A stretch of 64,000 bases of DNA, from positions 3,371,934 through 3,435,933 of the forward strand of contig NC_016620.1 of the NCBI RefSeq assembly GCF_000210915.2. Direction: 5' to 3'. This DNA comes from Halobacteriovorax marinus SJ. Its GTDB lineage: Bacteria; Bdellovibrionota; Bacteriovoracia; Bacteriovoracales; Bacteriovoracaceae. The notes under the pieces are model-generated. The model made no database searches. It was not told the DNA's origin and saw only the letters and a list, made by a program, of their open reading frames with translations. Each line of letters starts with the position of its first letter. Within the stretch, counting starts at the first letter, position 1. The position numbers were made by a program, and so were the translations under genes. Positions 1 to 7,698 of the stretch are shown here, in pieces.

Positions 1-154
1 TCATCTGACCACTGAGATAATCGGCCATCTCTGTTCTATCCAAGCTTCCGTTGAATCTCTTTTGAATGAATGTGCTTAAAGTTTCCTGAGCACCTTTTTC
101 TTTAAAACAACTGGTAACAGAAAGGGCAACTAGGATGATTAATAACTTATGCAT
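1..154 (-). CDS. Lipoprotein of unknown function, 5' part only
   Basis: The beginning of a gene that runs off the left edge; 51 codons are visible without a stop. It opens with a lipoprotein signal peptide: a short basic start, a hydrophobic run (LLIILVALSV) and a lipobox TSC with the lipidated cysteine at residue 16. The mature part starts FKEKGAQ and looks helical and charged. An AAGAGG ribosome site lies nine bases before the ATG. It starts 13 bases after the PilZ-like membrane gene on the same strand, so the two are probably co-transcribed. The family cannot be told from this fragment. Confidence 0.7.
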   Translation of the reverse strand, partial: MHKLLIILVALSVTSCFKEKGAQETLSTFIQKRFNGSLDRTEMADYLSGQM

Positions 155-167
155 TATCTATAACCTC

Positions 168-881
168 TTAAACATTAATTGGATGAATTCCTCTGTCTGT
201 GATTATATCATAGAAATCAAGCCAGTTAAGAGTGGACTTATTTTTCTCTTTCATTATGTATAGTCCAAAGCCGTCTGCCGACTGGGTTGCAATCTTCGCC
301 TCAAACTTGAAGTCTATCCCCTGGTACTTCATTTCAACATCAATTACATCATTAATATTTAATGTGAGATCACTACATGCAATAAAGAAACTATTCTTTG
401 ACCAGTTCTGAATAACTCCATCAACAGAGTTAGATGACTTATCCATGAGCCTGACATTAACTTTTCTAAGTCCAGAGCTACGTAAATTTCTATTATCAAA
501 ATTCGGATTATATACAGACTCTTCTAACTCTAATTTCCAAATCATCGTAAAGAAGAATGAAATAAAGATATAGAATAGGTTGTAAAAGAGAATTGATTTA
601 TCGAAGGTCGCCAAAAATTGGAAAAAGCAAATCACACTAATAATCATTGAAGTTAAAATTATCTGATAATAAGACAACTTCTTAATAAAGAAGATTGAAA
701 CAATATTAACCAACAAGAGTGCTGCTATTAAGAAATAGTCAGAAAGTAGGGCATAAAGTCTATCTACATTTAGAGCTGAATATCCCGTTTTCAAAGAAAA
801 TATAACGTGTAGAAATACGAAAGAAAATATTTGAAATAGAATCAAATTGAATACATTAGAACTTCTTTTTAATATTTTCAT
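168..881 (-). CDS. Membrane protein with C-terminal PilZ-like domain
   Basis: The 237-residue product has four hydrophobic helices (about residues 11-30, 48-66, 71-90 and 97-115), then a soluble cytoplasmic domain from about 130. That domain resembles PilZ, the cyclic-di-GMP binding fold: it has basic residues (R134, R139, K140, R144) followed by a NWSKNS motif near 159-164 where PilZ has D/NxSxxG, and a late GFGL. The last glycine of the motif is replaced by serine, so ligand binding is uncertain. It probably senses or relays a signal at the inner membrane. The PilZ assignment is inference from pattern only. Confidence 0.6.
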   Translation of the reverse strand: MKILKRSSNVFNLILFQIFSFVFLHVIFSLKTGYSALNVDRLYALLSDYFLIAALLLVNIVSIFFIKKLSYYQIILTSMIISVICFFQFLATFDKSILFYNLFYIFISFFFTMIWKLELEESVYNPNFDNRNLRSSGLRKVNVRLMDKSSNSVDGVIQNWSKNSFFIACSDLTLNINDVIDVEMKYQGIDFKFEAKIATQSADGFGLYIMKEKNKSTLNWLDFYDIITDRGIHPINV

Positions 882-928
882 TTAGTACCCGGTAATATTT
901 GCTAATTATTTATTCATATTTCTGTAGG

Positions 929-934
929 TATAAT
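929..934 (+). promoter_or_regulatory. -10 element of a possible leaderless ferredoxin promoter
   Basis: A perfect TATAAT ends six bases before the ATG at 941. No good -35 hexamer stands at the right distance, and no Shine-Dalgarno sequence precedes the ATG. With usual spacing, transcription would begin at or next to the A of the start codon, giving a leaderless mRNA. Confidence 0.4.
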
Positions 935-940
935 AGTCCT

Positions 941-1132
941 ATGAAACCTGAACTCGAAATAAATAATCGGTGTAATTCCTGTGACAATTGTAGGCTAATA
1001 TGTCCGGAAAAGGCCATTATAAAATTCAAAGACACTTATGCTATAGACACATGGTCATGTACTCTATGTTCAATATGTATCGAGGTTTGTCCTGTAGACT
1101 GTATTAAATTAATTGAAAAGCCTAACGACTAA
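941..1132 (+). CDS. Small 2[4Fe-4S] ferredoxin
   Basis: A 63-residue electron carrier with two four-cysteine clusters: C11-x2-C14-x2-C17-x3-C21-P and C40-x2-C43-x2-C46-x3-C50-P. This is the bacterial-type 2[4Fe-4S] ferredoxin pattern. The frame stays open 14 codons upstream, but the ATG at 941 begins the conserved part and follows a TATAAT box by six bases, so I chose it. Its partner enzyme is not evident: the gene is alone on the plus strand, divergent from the PilZ-like gene, and its 3' end overlaps the convergent murU-like gene by four bases. A general low-potential electron carrier is the safest reading. Confidence 0.88.
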   Translation: MKPELEINNRCNSCDNCRLICPEKAIIKFKDTYAIDTWSCTLCSICIEVCPVDCIKLIEKPND

Positions 1133-2031
1133 ACTTTAGAAATACTCTCACCCATCACTACGACATTTTCTTTTTCAAATAAACTATCCTGACCATCAAA
1201 AACGATATTTCCAAATCCTGGCTGAGAAGGTGTATCAGTGAGGTTGATACTAAACTCTTCTCCCTTAGCATTATAGCAATTATTTGGAAGAAGTTTACTT
1301 TGATCAATGGCCTTTGAGTCTAGAAGAAATTTATAGAAACGACTCTCTTTTGAAAGCATTACCTCTCTCATAGAGTTTAAATATCTAGCTGTTGTGCCAA
1401 AGTCCCAGTACTCGTAGTCAGTAGGTCTATAAACATAGATCTCATCATTTTTAAAATTAGCGACAGACTCAAAGAACTTTGTCTTACCTGCTACAGGTTT
1501 TAACAAGTCTAGATTAATAATGCTCACACCACTATAAGTATAATACTTTGAATTACTTTTTGAGCTTTCAATCCCTGCTAATAGATTATCGTTTAATACT
1601 AATTCATTATATTGATCGCTAACTTCTAAACCCATTAAAGTCGCAACATATTTTTGTGAGATATCCACAAACTCTTTGAATTGCTTTTCAACGAACATAA
1701 GAAATTGATCACCATTTAGAATTAAGATCTTCCCACGATAGTTCAATTTATTCGCTAGATTATGAACTGCTCCACCAATATCAAGCAATTCTTCCTCGTG
1801 AAGGATTTCTACATCAACATCATGCTTATGAACAAAGTCCTGTATAACTTGTGCTTGAAAATGAGTGTTGAGATAGACTTTCTTTATTCCCAGTTTGAGT
1901 GCATATGAGAGTTGTAACTCTAGTAATGATTTTTCGTACACCGGCCACAGCAACTTAGGTAACTTCTCACCGACAGGACCCATTCTTGTTCCAAGTCCAG
2001 CTCCCAAGATATAGGCAGTATCAAGACTCAT
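1129..2031 (-). CDS. murU: Nucleotidyltransferase, probable MurNAc-1-phosphate uridylyltransferase
   Basis: A sugar-nucleotide pyrophosphorylase with the signature GAGLGTRMGP...LPK at residues 10-26, the nucleotide-binding loop of the NTP_transferase fold, and a LNGDQF metal site further on. MurU converts MurNAc-alpha-1-phosphate and UTP to UDP-MurNAc, closing a recycling route that bypasses de novo MurA/MurB synthesis. The gene overlaps the end of an AmgK-like kinase, the classical partner, which supports murU over glmU or galU. The frame is open from a TTG at 2043, but the ATG at 2031 fits the domain start better. A general sugar-phosphate nucleotidyltransferase remains possible. Confidence 0.72.
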   Translation of the reverse strand: MSLDTAYILGAGLGTRMGPVGEKLPKLLWPVYEKSLLELQLSYALKLGIKKVYLNTHFQAQVIQDFVHKHDVDVEILHEEELLDIGGAVHNLANKLNYRGKILILNGDQFLMFVEKQFKEFVDISQKYVATLMGLEVSDQYNELVLNDNLLAGIESSKSNSKYYTYSGVSIINLDLLKPVAGKTKFFESVANFKNDEIYVYRPTDYEYWDFGTTARYLNSMREVMLSKESRFYKFLLDSKAIDQSKLLPNNCYNAKGEEFSINLTDTPSQPGFGNIVFDGQDSLFEKENVVVMGESISKV

Positions 2032-3037
2032 AGTATTTACCAATAATTAAATTATATAAATCTTGGAACTCTGGAAACTTCTTAAGTTTATTTCTGAACT
2101 TTTCCATCGCAAACCCAATATACTTCAAGTATCGACTATCCTTACGATCTTCATTTATATAAGCAAAGCTCCCTATTGCTTTAAATGTTCTTTGAATTGT
2201 CATTAAATCGTATAGTCTTTCAAACTTCGCGAGATCCTGCTCTAAGAAATTACTATTTTTAAAGTAGTACTCTTTTAGCTTTTTAATATTCTTTGCTGAT
2301 AGTTGAAAATAGCAATCCTCTAACATAGAAACTAAGTCATATTGAGGAATACCTTGTCTTGCATCTTGAAAGTCTATAACCACAGGTCTCTCATTTTTCA
2401 TCATAATATTTCGTGAGTGAAAATCTCTATGACAAAGAACCATCTTTTCATTAACTAATTCTGAAATAATTTTTTCAAAAGAGCTTGTATAAATTTTCTC
2501 TTCTTCTTTATTTAATTCGACCTTTAAAAATGAATTTAAGAAATACTTCTTTGTAAAATTCATTTCAAACATTAACTTCTCAGTATCAAACTTCAGTTTT
2601 CCCCAAGAAAAACTTTGGTCTGCAGGTATAGCGTGAATTCGAATTAAGATATCTATAATCTCTCTATATGTTTCGTAAATCTTTCCTTCATCAAGCATTA
2701 GTGAAACGTATGAAAGAAGAGTTGTATTTCCTAAATCTTCCTGTAGAAAATATCCTTTCTTAATATTGTGATCATATATTTTTGGAACTCTTACATCAGA
2801 GTCTGAGAAAATATTGTATACATTGAGAAAGTCACTATCACTATCTTGCTCAAGAGGTTCACTCAAGCAAGAAACATAACTCTTTTTATCAGTTACAACT
2901 CTATAATACCTTCTCGTAGATGCGTCTCCCGTTAAAGGAGCTATACTCTTCGCTGTTTCATTAAAATTATCAATTCTATTTTTTGTATTTTCAAAAAGCT
3001 CTTCTATCAACAGTCTCTCACTTTCTTCTGGCCTCAT
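2021..3037 (-). CDS. amgK: AmgK-like sugar kinase (aminoglycoside phosphotransferase fold)
   Basis: The 338-residue protein has an early GDASTRRYYRV segment (37-47) typical of AmgK, a Brenner catalytic loop H203-R-D205-F-H-S-R-N210, and a metal-binding DFQDA at 222-226. AmgK phosphorylates MurNAc (and GlcNAc) at the anomeric carbon during wall recycling. The next gene encodes a MurU-like uridylyltransferase, the enzyme that uses this product. Translation is coupled to the preceding lipoprotein gene by an ATGA overlap, with a strong GAGGAAGG site inside that gene. No MupP phosphatase gene is in the window. Substrate choice is inference. Confidence 0.75.
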   Translation of the reverse strand: MRPEESERLLIEELFENTKNRIDNFNETAKSIAPLTGDASTRRYYRVVTDKKSYVSCLSEPLEQDSDSDFLNVYNIFSDSDVRVPKIYDHNIKKGYFLQEDLGNTTLLSYVSLMLDEGKIYETYREIIDILIRIHAIPADQSFSWGKLKFDTEKLMFEMNFTKKYFLNSFLKVELNKEEEKIYTSSFEKIISELVNEKMVLCHRDFHSRNIMMKNERPVVIDFQDARQGIPQYDLVSMLEDCYFQLSAKNIKKLKEYYFKNSNFLEQDLAKFERLYDLMTIQRTFKAIGSFAYINEDRKDSRYLKYIGFAMEKFRNKLKKFPEFQDLYNLIIGKYYES

Positions 3038-3807
3038 CTTGCCTTCCTCTTAATATCTCTTACAAAATGATAATAATCCGGTGTAGAGTTCGCCTGTCTG
3101 CCTGAAAAGCTTTCCTTTGTCTTCAGTTCAGAAATAAAACTTTTAAAGAGAAATTCCTCTCTAGAGATGATCTGAGTATTACCATATTGAAGTGTAAAAT
3201 CTAATGTGTTCTTATTCATTGTTTGAAGCCAAATCAAAAGAGCATATGGATCATGCCCTGATCGCTTTAATACGTAGTAGGCCCACTTGTTGACTTCTGC
3301 CTTTATATTTACAGGTAGTCGTGTGTACGCAAGAATATCCTTAGTTCCAATATAACCCTTAGGTATTAGCATCTTTGCAGCAAAGAGGTTTCGTTGGCTC
3401 ACGATAACTTCTTTGGCAAAGGCCGCGATAAAAATTTCTTCATTCTTCATATAATCTATTATGAGACCAGAAGAGAAAAAGAAATTTGCCTTAGGTAGTG
3501 CAAAGATAAATGGAATTTCACTCTTAACAATATTGAAGGTTGGCTTCATCGGCTCTTTTAAAAAGAGCTTATTATTAGTTACAATTTTAAAATAGAGATC
3601 CTCTAGATATTTCTTTGTTCTAGTATTTAGATTTATTTTGGTAACACCATCTGTATTAAGATAACTGGATGTCAAAGAAGCTAACTGATCAGTATAATCT
3701 CTTTCTGGAACTTCAAAGATCTCTTTATCAAATTCATACTCGTCCTTTTGAAATAAGGAACACGAAGTTAAGAGAAGCGATGTGATTAAGATAAAAAGTT
3801 TAGTCAT
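3034..3807 (-). CDS. Lipoprotein resembling an M48 peptidase that has lost its zinc site
   Basis: A lipobox LTSC places the lipidated cysteine at residue 16. The segment IFALPKANFFFSSGLI (101-116) and the helix AAFAKEVIVSQRN (128-140) line up with the M48 metallopeptidase pattern FALPGGxIxVxxGLL and AxxAHEIxHVxxRH. The two zinc histidines are replaced by K132 and V136, and the later glutamate helix reads KWAYYVLKRSGHDP (174-187) without the EAD triplet. If homologous, it is a non-catalytic scaffold or chaperone-like form on the outer membrane. It is the first gene of the amgK-murU operon, which points to a cell-envelope role. Homology is inferred by eye. Confidence 0.6.
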   Translation of the reverse strand: MTKLFILITSLLLTSCSLFQKDEYEFDKEIFEVPERDYTDQLASLTSSYLNTDGVTKINLNTRTKKYLEDLYFKIVTNNKLFLKEPMKPTFNIVKSEIPFIFALPKANFFFSSGLIIDYMKNEEIFIAAFAKEVIVSQRNLFAAKMLIPKGYIGTKDILAYTRLPVNIKAEVNKWAYYVLKRSGHDPYALLIWLQTMNKNTLDFTLQYGNTQIISREEFLFKSFISELKTKESFSGRQANSTPDYYHFVRDIKRKAR

Positions 3808-3814
3808 TCTATAA

Positions 3815-3843
3815 ATTATACCAATGACTATCTACAATACAAC
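3815..3843 (-). promoter_or_regulatory. Promoter of the lipoprotein-amgK-murU operon, possibly leaderless
   Basis: On the minus strand TTGTAT is followed after 16 bases by TATAAT (3820-3815), which ends seven bases before the ATG at 3807. No Shine-Dalgarno sequence fits in this short space, so the mRNA probably has little or no 5' leader. Confidence 0.5.
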
Positions 3844-3854
3844 CCGTAGAAACT

Positions 3855-3878
3855 AAAAGGCCTGCAAAAATGCAGGCC
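3855..3878 (-). terminator. Intrinsic terminator after the LysM lipoprotein gene
   Basis: GGCCTGC (3859-3865) pairs with GCAGGCC (3872-3878) across a six-base A/T loop. On the minus strand the stem is followed by TTTT. It sits just downstream of the LysM gene stop. Confidence 0.8.
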
Positions 3879-3901
3879 CCTTAATTATTATTTAAATATT
3901 C

Positions 3902-4531
3902 TTAGATATCTTCTGAAGCAATATCTCTATCTGGAAGATAGTGCAGTGTAAATCCAGCAAAGATAATATTTGGATCGTGAATCATCGCTCTATTATTATC
4001 CCAGATTTCTTTCCATCTCTTATCTGTTCCATACTTCTCACCAGAGATTGTCCCAAGAGTTTCACCAACTTTAATTAGGTGTGGTAAACCTTGAGGATTA
4101 TAGTTAAATCCAGCTGAGTCATGGTTTAAAGTCATACCTGTTGCTAGGTTAGTAGCCGAGATATTACCGTTTAAAGATGAAAGGTGTTGCCACTTTCTAT
4201 AATCACCGTAAAGCTTAAATGCAATCCACATTAGTGTATCGCCTTTTTCAACAGTATATTGTCCACCGATAAGACCCATCGAAGAACCTGAAGACTCTTC
4301 CATAATTAAAGGTGCTGACTCAGACATTGCAACTTCTTCAATGGCACCATTACTACCATCATCTAAAAGAAGATCTTCATCTTCTGAATCTACAATGAAG
4401 TCCGCGTCCTCAGCACTTACCTCTTGTGAGATATCTGCTGTCTTAGAAGCATCGTCTTTCTTTCTCTTGCTCGAACAACTTACACCTAGAGTAAGTAGCG
4501 CTAGTAATAAGAGTATTTTTGATAATTTCAT
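3902..4531 (-). CDS. Lipoprotein with two LysM domains
   Basis: A lipobox GVSC puts the lipidated cysteine at residue 19. A long acidic linker (about 35-80) follows, then two LysM repeats: 91-135, starting QYTVEKGDTLMWIAFKLYGD, and 150-198, starting LIKVGETLGTIS. LysM binds the N-acetylglucosamine backbone of peptidoglycan, so the protein probably ties the outer membrane to the wall or guides a wall enzyme. No catalytic domain is present. The start has a strong AGGGGAG site. The gene forms a single-gene unit with its own promoter candidate and terminator. Confidence 0.88.
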   Translation of the reverse strand: MKLSKILLLLALLTLGVSCSSKRKKDDASKTADISQEVSAEDADFIVDSEDEDLLLDDGSNGAIEEVAMSESAPLIMEESSGSSMGLIGGQYTVEKGDTLMWIAFKLYGDYRKWQHLSSLNGNISATNLATGMTLNHDSAGFNYNPQGLPHLIKVGETLGTISGEKYGTDKRWKEIWDNNRAMIHDPNIIFAGFTLHYLPDRDIASEDI

Positions 4532-4589
4532 AATATCTCCCCTTGATATCTAAAAGAATTTATTTAGCTCTTTTAAGACTCATCGGATA

Positions 4590-4617
4590 ATTATATCAAG
4601 TAGTTAATTTTTTTTAA
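4590..4617 (-). promoter_or_regulatory. Promoter of the LysM lipoprotein gene
   Basis: On the minus strand TTAAAA (4617-4612) is followed after 16 bases by a perfect TATAAT (4595-4590), about 60 bases before the ATG. The rest of the 287-base gap 4532-4818 is AT-rich; I see no other gene in it, and no convincing promoter for the plus-strand gene at 4819. Confidence 0.5.
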
Positions 4618-4818
4618 GGAATTAGAGATTCTTTTTCAGGCAATGAGTTTTCAACCAGTTAGCATCAATAATTTTAAATAAAAATTGCATTTTTTGCGAA
4701 AAAACACGAATAGTTGCCATTATTTAGACAAATCTTTGCTCATCCTACTTTTTTATCTAATAATAGAGATTGTATTACCCGGTTTAATTGACCAGATTTA
4801 AAAGGTATTATTTATTTA

Positions 4819-5805
4819 ATGATGAGATCTTTACTAGTAGCTCTAACATTTTTATTTCTGACAGCAAATTCCTATTCACAATCTGTTATAGATGAATTTA
4901 ATGAGCAGTCTGAAGGTAACCAATTGGCCTCGGAACTAGTTACAGAGAAAATAACTAAGGTTTCTAACTCAAAGAGAACCTATATAATCACCAATGAAAA
5001 CCAGGCCTTTAATAAAGGTGACTTCATCACTCTTGTGCTGGCAAATAACTTGGCAGCAAGGGCCATCGTTGCCAAGAGTCTCAACGACCTAGCGGGAATT
5101 AAGATTATTAAAATCTACTCTCTAGATCTCTTTAAAAGTTTTCGCCCTGACCTTGAAGTTCAAGTCATTCGTGGGGACGATAGTTTCTTTGGCGCAAAGA
5201 AAGAAACCGAGGAAGAGAAAGAGGATGCCAGTCTCCTAAAGGAAGAGGAAGACCTCTACAATGGAACTCTCTTAGAAGATGATCTCTCACTAGATGAGAA
5301 TACAAATAGAAAGATAAAGACTGATAATATTATCTCATTGAACGTAGGACTTATTGAAGGCCTCAACAATGATGGTTCTACTCAGCGCTACACACACCTA
5401 AACGGAATGTGGATGTATCAATTCGAGGATAATATTTGGGCCGAAGTTGGTTACGGACAAAACCTTATCAATGATTACCCAAGCCCTGGGTTCGATACTA
5501 AAATGACCAATGTTTTTATTAGAGCAAAGTATACCATCAGTGCTCCTTTCTATTCCTTTGTACAGCCATACTTAGGCTTTCAAATGATTAATGCCAGTAG
5601 CCCTCAAGCTGGAGTTGACGACCCTAATGACGGCGTCACTCCTACCCAAGCGCAACTCGATAATGAAATCCAATTGGTTGAAGACTTAAAAAAGAGACAA
5701 GTCATCTTTGGTCTAACAGTTTTAAAAAGACTCGTACCTGGATGGTTTATCAGAGCAGACCTTGGGTCAGATATAATGAATGTTGGATTTAGCCTTGAGT
5801 TCTAA
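4819..5805 (+). CDS. Outer-membrane beta-barrel protein of unknown function
   Basis: A 328-residue exported protein. A signal peptide covers about the first 20 residues. A small beta domain (about 40-130) contains NKGDFITLVLANNLAARA and ends in VQVIRGDD. An acidic linker rich in E and D (about 133-172) leads to a run of alternating strands to the terminal SLEF, the aromatic carboxyl end expected for BAM-dependent insertion. The barrel of about 150 residues would suit about eight strands. The layout of small N-terminal domain plus barrel recurs in the gene at 42490. The next gene overlaps its end by 26 bases. No known family recognised. Confidence 0.75.
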   Translation: MMRSLLVALTFLFLTANSYSQSVIDEFNEQSEGNQLASELVTEKITKVSNSKRTYIITNENQAFNKGDFITLVLANNLAARAIVAKSLNDLAGIKIIKIYSLDLFKSFRPDLEVQVIRGDDSFFGAKKETEEEKEDASLLKEEEDLYNGTLLEDDLSLDENTNRKIKTDNIISLNVGLIEGLNNDGSTQRYTHLNGMWMYQFEDNIWAEVGYGQNLINDYPSPGFDTKMTNVFIRAKYTISAPFYSFVQPYLGFQMINASSPQAGVDDPNDGVTPTQAQLDNEIQLVEDLKKRQVIFGLTVLKRLVPGWFIRADLGSDIMNVGFSLEF

Positions 5806-5986
5806 ACTTCTTCTTCTATTCTTACTAACTTTTTCTGCATGCGGAGTTAAAGGTCCACCAAAACCTCCTGCGGGCACAGCTGTTCCCTCATTTGTAGACG
5901 GATATCTTTTCAAAGATAAGGAAAAGAAAGAGGCCGCAAAAAAAGATGAGAAGAAAGAACAAGATCAAGAACAAGACGGTCAATAA
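5780..5986 (+). CDS. Small lipoprotein, LptM/YifL-like start
   Basis: A 68-residue protein with a lipoprotein signal and lipobox FSAC (cysteine at 21). The mature protein starts CGVKGPPKPP, which resembles the CGLKGPLYFPP start of the LptM (YifL) family that helps LptD mature. The rest is a charged K/E/D/Q tail. It overlaps the preceding barrel gene by 26 bases and its stop shares a base with the folK start, so the three are translationally coupled. The start could instead be a TTG a few codons downstream. The LptM link is tentative because the likeness is confined to a few residues. Confidence 0.65.
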   Translation: MLDLALSSKLLLLFLLTFSACGVKGPPKPPAGTAVPSFVDGYLFKDKEKKEAAKKDEKKEQDQEQDGQ

Positions 5987-6450
5987 TGTCTCTTATCCTT
6001 GCCACCGGAACTAATATCGGTGATAGACTTCAAAATCTTGCCCAAGCAAAGAGACAGCTCTCCTCAGCTTTCTCTCTCCAAGAAGAAAGTCGTATTTACC
6101 AATCCGCTGCTGTAGACTATGAAGAACAACCTGACTTTTACAATCAAGTTCTCGTCTTTAGTGATCCCAAAATTGAACCCAACCTTCTTATGACTCAGGT
6201 CCTAGAACTAGAAGCAGAGCTCGGTAGAACTAGAGATATTCTTCGTGGACCTAGAATTATAGACATTGATATTCTCTTTTATAATGACATCAAGTCTGAG
6301 ACAGACCACCTATCACTGCCACACCCTCGTCTCTTTGAGCGAAGTTTTGTGATTAGGCCTTTAATGGAGCTAGAAGTTTTTAAAGAGTTAAATAAAAAGT
6401 ATGACTTTAATACAAAGTTTGACACAGAGGCTTACCCGCTTAAACTTTAA
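5986..6450 (+). CDS. folK: Dihydropteridine pyrophosphokinase (HPPK), folate synthesis
   Basis: Transfers pyrophosphate from ATP to 6-hydroxymethyl-7,8-dihydropterin, the step before dihydropteroate synthase. The 154-residue length is normal for the family. Visible motifs are ATGTNIGDRLQNL near the start, ELGRTR (78-83), the metal-binding GPRIIDIDILFY (88-99) and LPHPRLFERSFVIRPL (111-126). The start codon overlaps the stop of the upstream small lipoprotein gene. No other folate genes are nearby. Confidence 0.95.
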   Translation: MSLILATGTNIGDRLQNLAQAKRQLSSAFSLQEESRIYQSAAVDYEEQPDFYNQVLVFSDPKIEPNLLMTQVLELEAELGRTRDILRGPRIIDIDILFYNDIKSETDHLSLPHPRLFERSFVIRPLMELEVFKELNKKYDFNTKFDTEAYPLKL

Positions 6451-6470
6451 CTAAATTTATTGCTCCTCCA

Positions 6471-6499
6471 TTGACCCCGACACCTTATACTTCTATAAT
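6471..6499 (+). promoter_or_regulatory. Near-consensus sigma-70 promoter of the acyl-CoA dehydrogenase/ETF operon
   Basis: TTGACC (6471-6476) is followed after exactly 17 bases by TATAAT (6494-6499). This is the best promoter match I see in the window, about 48 bases before the start codon. Confidence 0.8.
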
Positions 6500-6547
6500 T
6501 TCCTTCGTACTCAATTTTAGTTAAGTCACCTCTGCAAGGATGCAATC

Positions 6548-7696
6548 ATGGTTAGCTTTGAGCTCTCAAGCGAACAAAAAGAAATTAGAGAAATGGCAAT
6601 GAAGTTTGCCAAGAATGAAATGATGCCTAAAGCAAATGAGTATGATGAGTCTGGTGAAATGCCAATGGACATCCTTACTAAGGCATGGGAACTGGGTCTT
6701 GTGAACACATGTATTCCTCCTGAATTTGGTGGAACTGGCTTCACAACTCTAGATTCAATGATCATCACAGAGGCCCTGGCATATGGATGCCTTGGTATGA
6801 ATACAACTTTAATGGCAAATGACCTTGCCCTTCTTCCAATTGCATTAGGTGGAAATGAGGAACAGAAAAAAAGATTCCTTACTCCCTTTACTGAATCCTA
6901 TAAAATCGCTTCTTTTTGTTTAACAGAACCAGGTAACGGATCAGATGCCGCTGGACTCAAAACAACAATTAAAGAAGATGGAGACCACTATATTATCAAT
7001 GGTCAAAAGATGTGGATTACTAACGCAGGATACGCAGATCTCTTCGTTATCTACTGTACAACAGATCCAGAACTCAAGCACAAAGGTATCTCTTGTATCG
7101 TGCTTGACGATAAAAATGTTGAAGGACTGGAGATTGGTGCTAAAGAAAAGAAGATGGGACACCGAAGTTCTGACACTAGAGCCGTTACTTTTACAAATGT
7201 CCGCATACCTAAAGAAAATTTAATTGGAAATTTAGGCGATGGTTGGAATTTAGCAAAGATGACTTTGGACCACTCAAGACCAATGGTTGCCGCTAGCGCG
7301 GTGGGTGGAGCGCAGTGTGCATTGGATCACGCAGTTAAATATGCTAAAGAAAGAATACAGTTTAATAAGCCTCTAGCAGGTCACCAAGCAATTCAGATGA
7401 TGGTTGCGGATATGGCCATGAAAGTTGAGGCTTCAAGACTACTCGTTCATAAAGCTGCATGGCTTTTAGACCAAGGTAAGTCTAATACTGAATTAGCATC
7501 GTATGCAAAAGCGTTCGCTGCTGACAAATTTATGGAAGTCGCTACTGATGCCGTTCAAGTTTTTGGAGGATATGGCTACAGTAACGAGTACCCTGTAGAA
7601 AAAATCATGAGAGATGCCAAGCTTATACAAATATATGAAGGGACATCTCAGATACAAAGATTAGTAATTGCTAAAGAAATTTTTTCAAGGAGCTAA
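6548..7696 (+). CDS. Acyl-CoA dehydrogenase (short-chain type)
   Basis: An FAD enzyme that makes the trans-2-enoyl-CoA in fatty-acid or branched-chain acyl-CoA breakdown. The 382-residue length is typical. Visible are CLTEPGNGSDAAG (flavin and substrate contact), WITNAGYAD, and near the end IYEGTSQIQRLVIAKE. The glutamate at 364 in YEGTS matches the catalytic base of the short-chain and butyryl-CoA class. It is directly followed by etfB and etfA, its electron acceptor, in one operon. The exact substrate cannot be told. Confidence 0.93.
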   Translation: MVSFELSSEQKEIREMAMKFAKNEMMPKANEYDESGEMPMDILTKAWELGLVNTCIPPEFGGTGFTTLDSMIITEALAYGCLGMNTTLMANDLALLPIALGGNEEQKKRFLTPFTESYKIASFCLTEPGNGSDAAGLKTTIKEDGDHYIINGQKMWITNAGYADLFVIYCTTDPELKHKGISCIVLDDKNVEGLEIGAKEKKMGHRSSDTRAVTFTNVRIPKENLIGNLGDGWNLAKMTLDHSRPMVAASAVGGAQCALDHAVKYAKERIQFNKPLAGHQAIQMMVADMAMKVEASRLLVHKAAWLLDQGKSNTELASYAKAFAADKFMEVATDAVQVFGGYGYSNEYPVEKIMRDAKLIQIYEGTSQIQRLVIAKEIFSRS

Positions 7697-7698
7697 AA

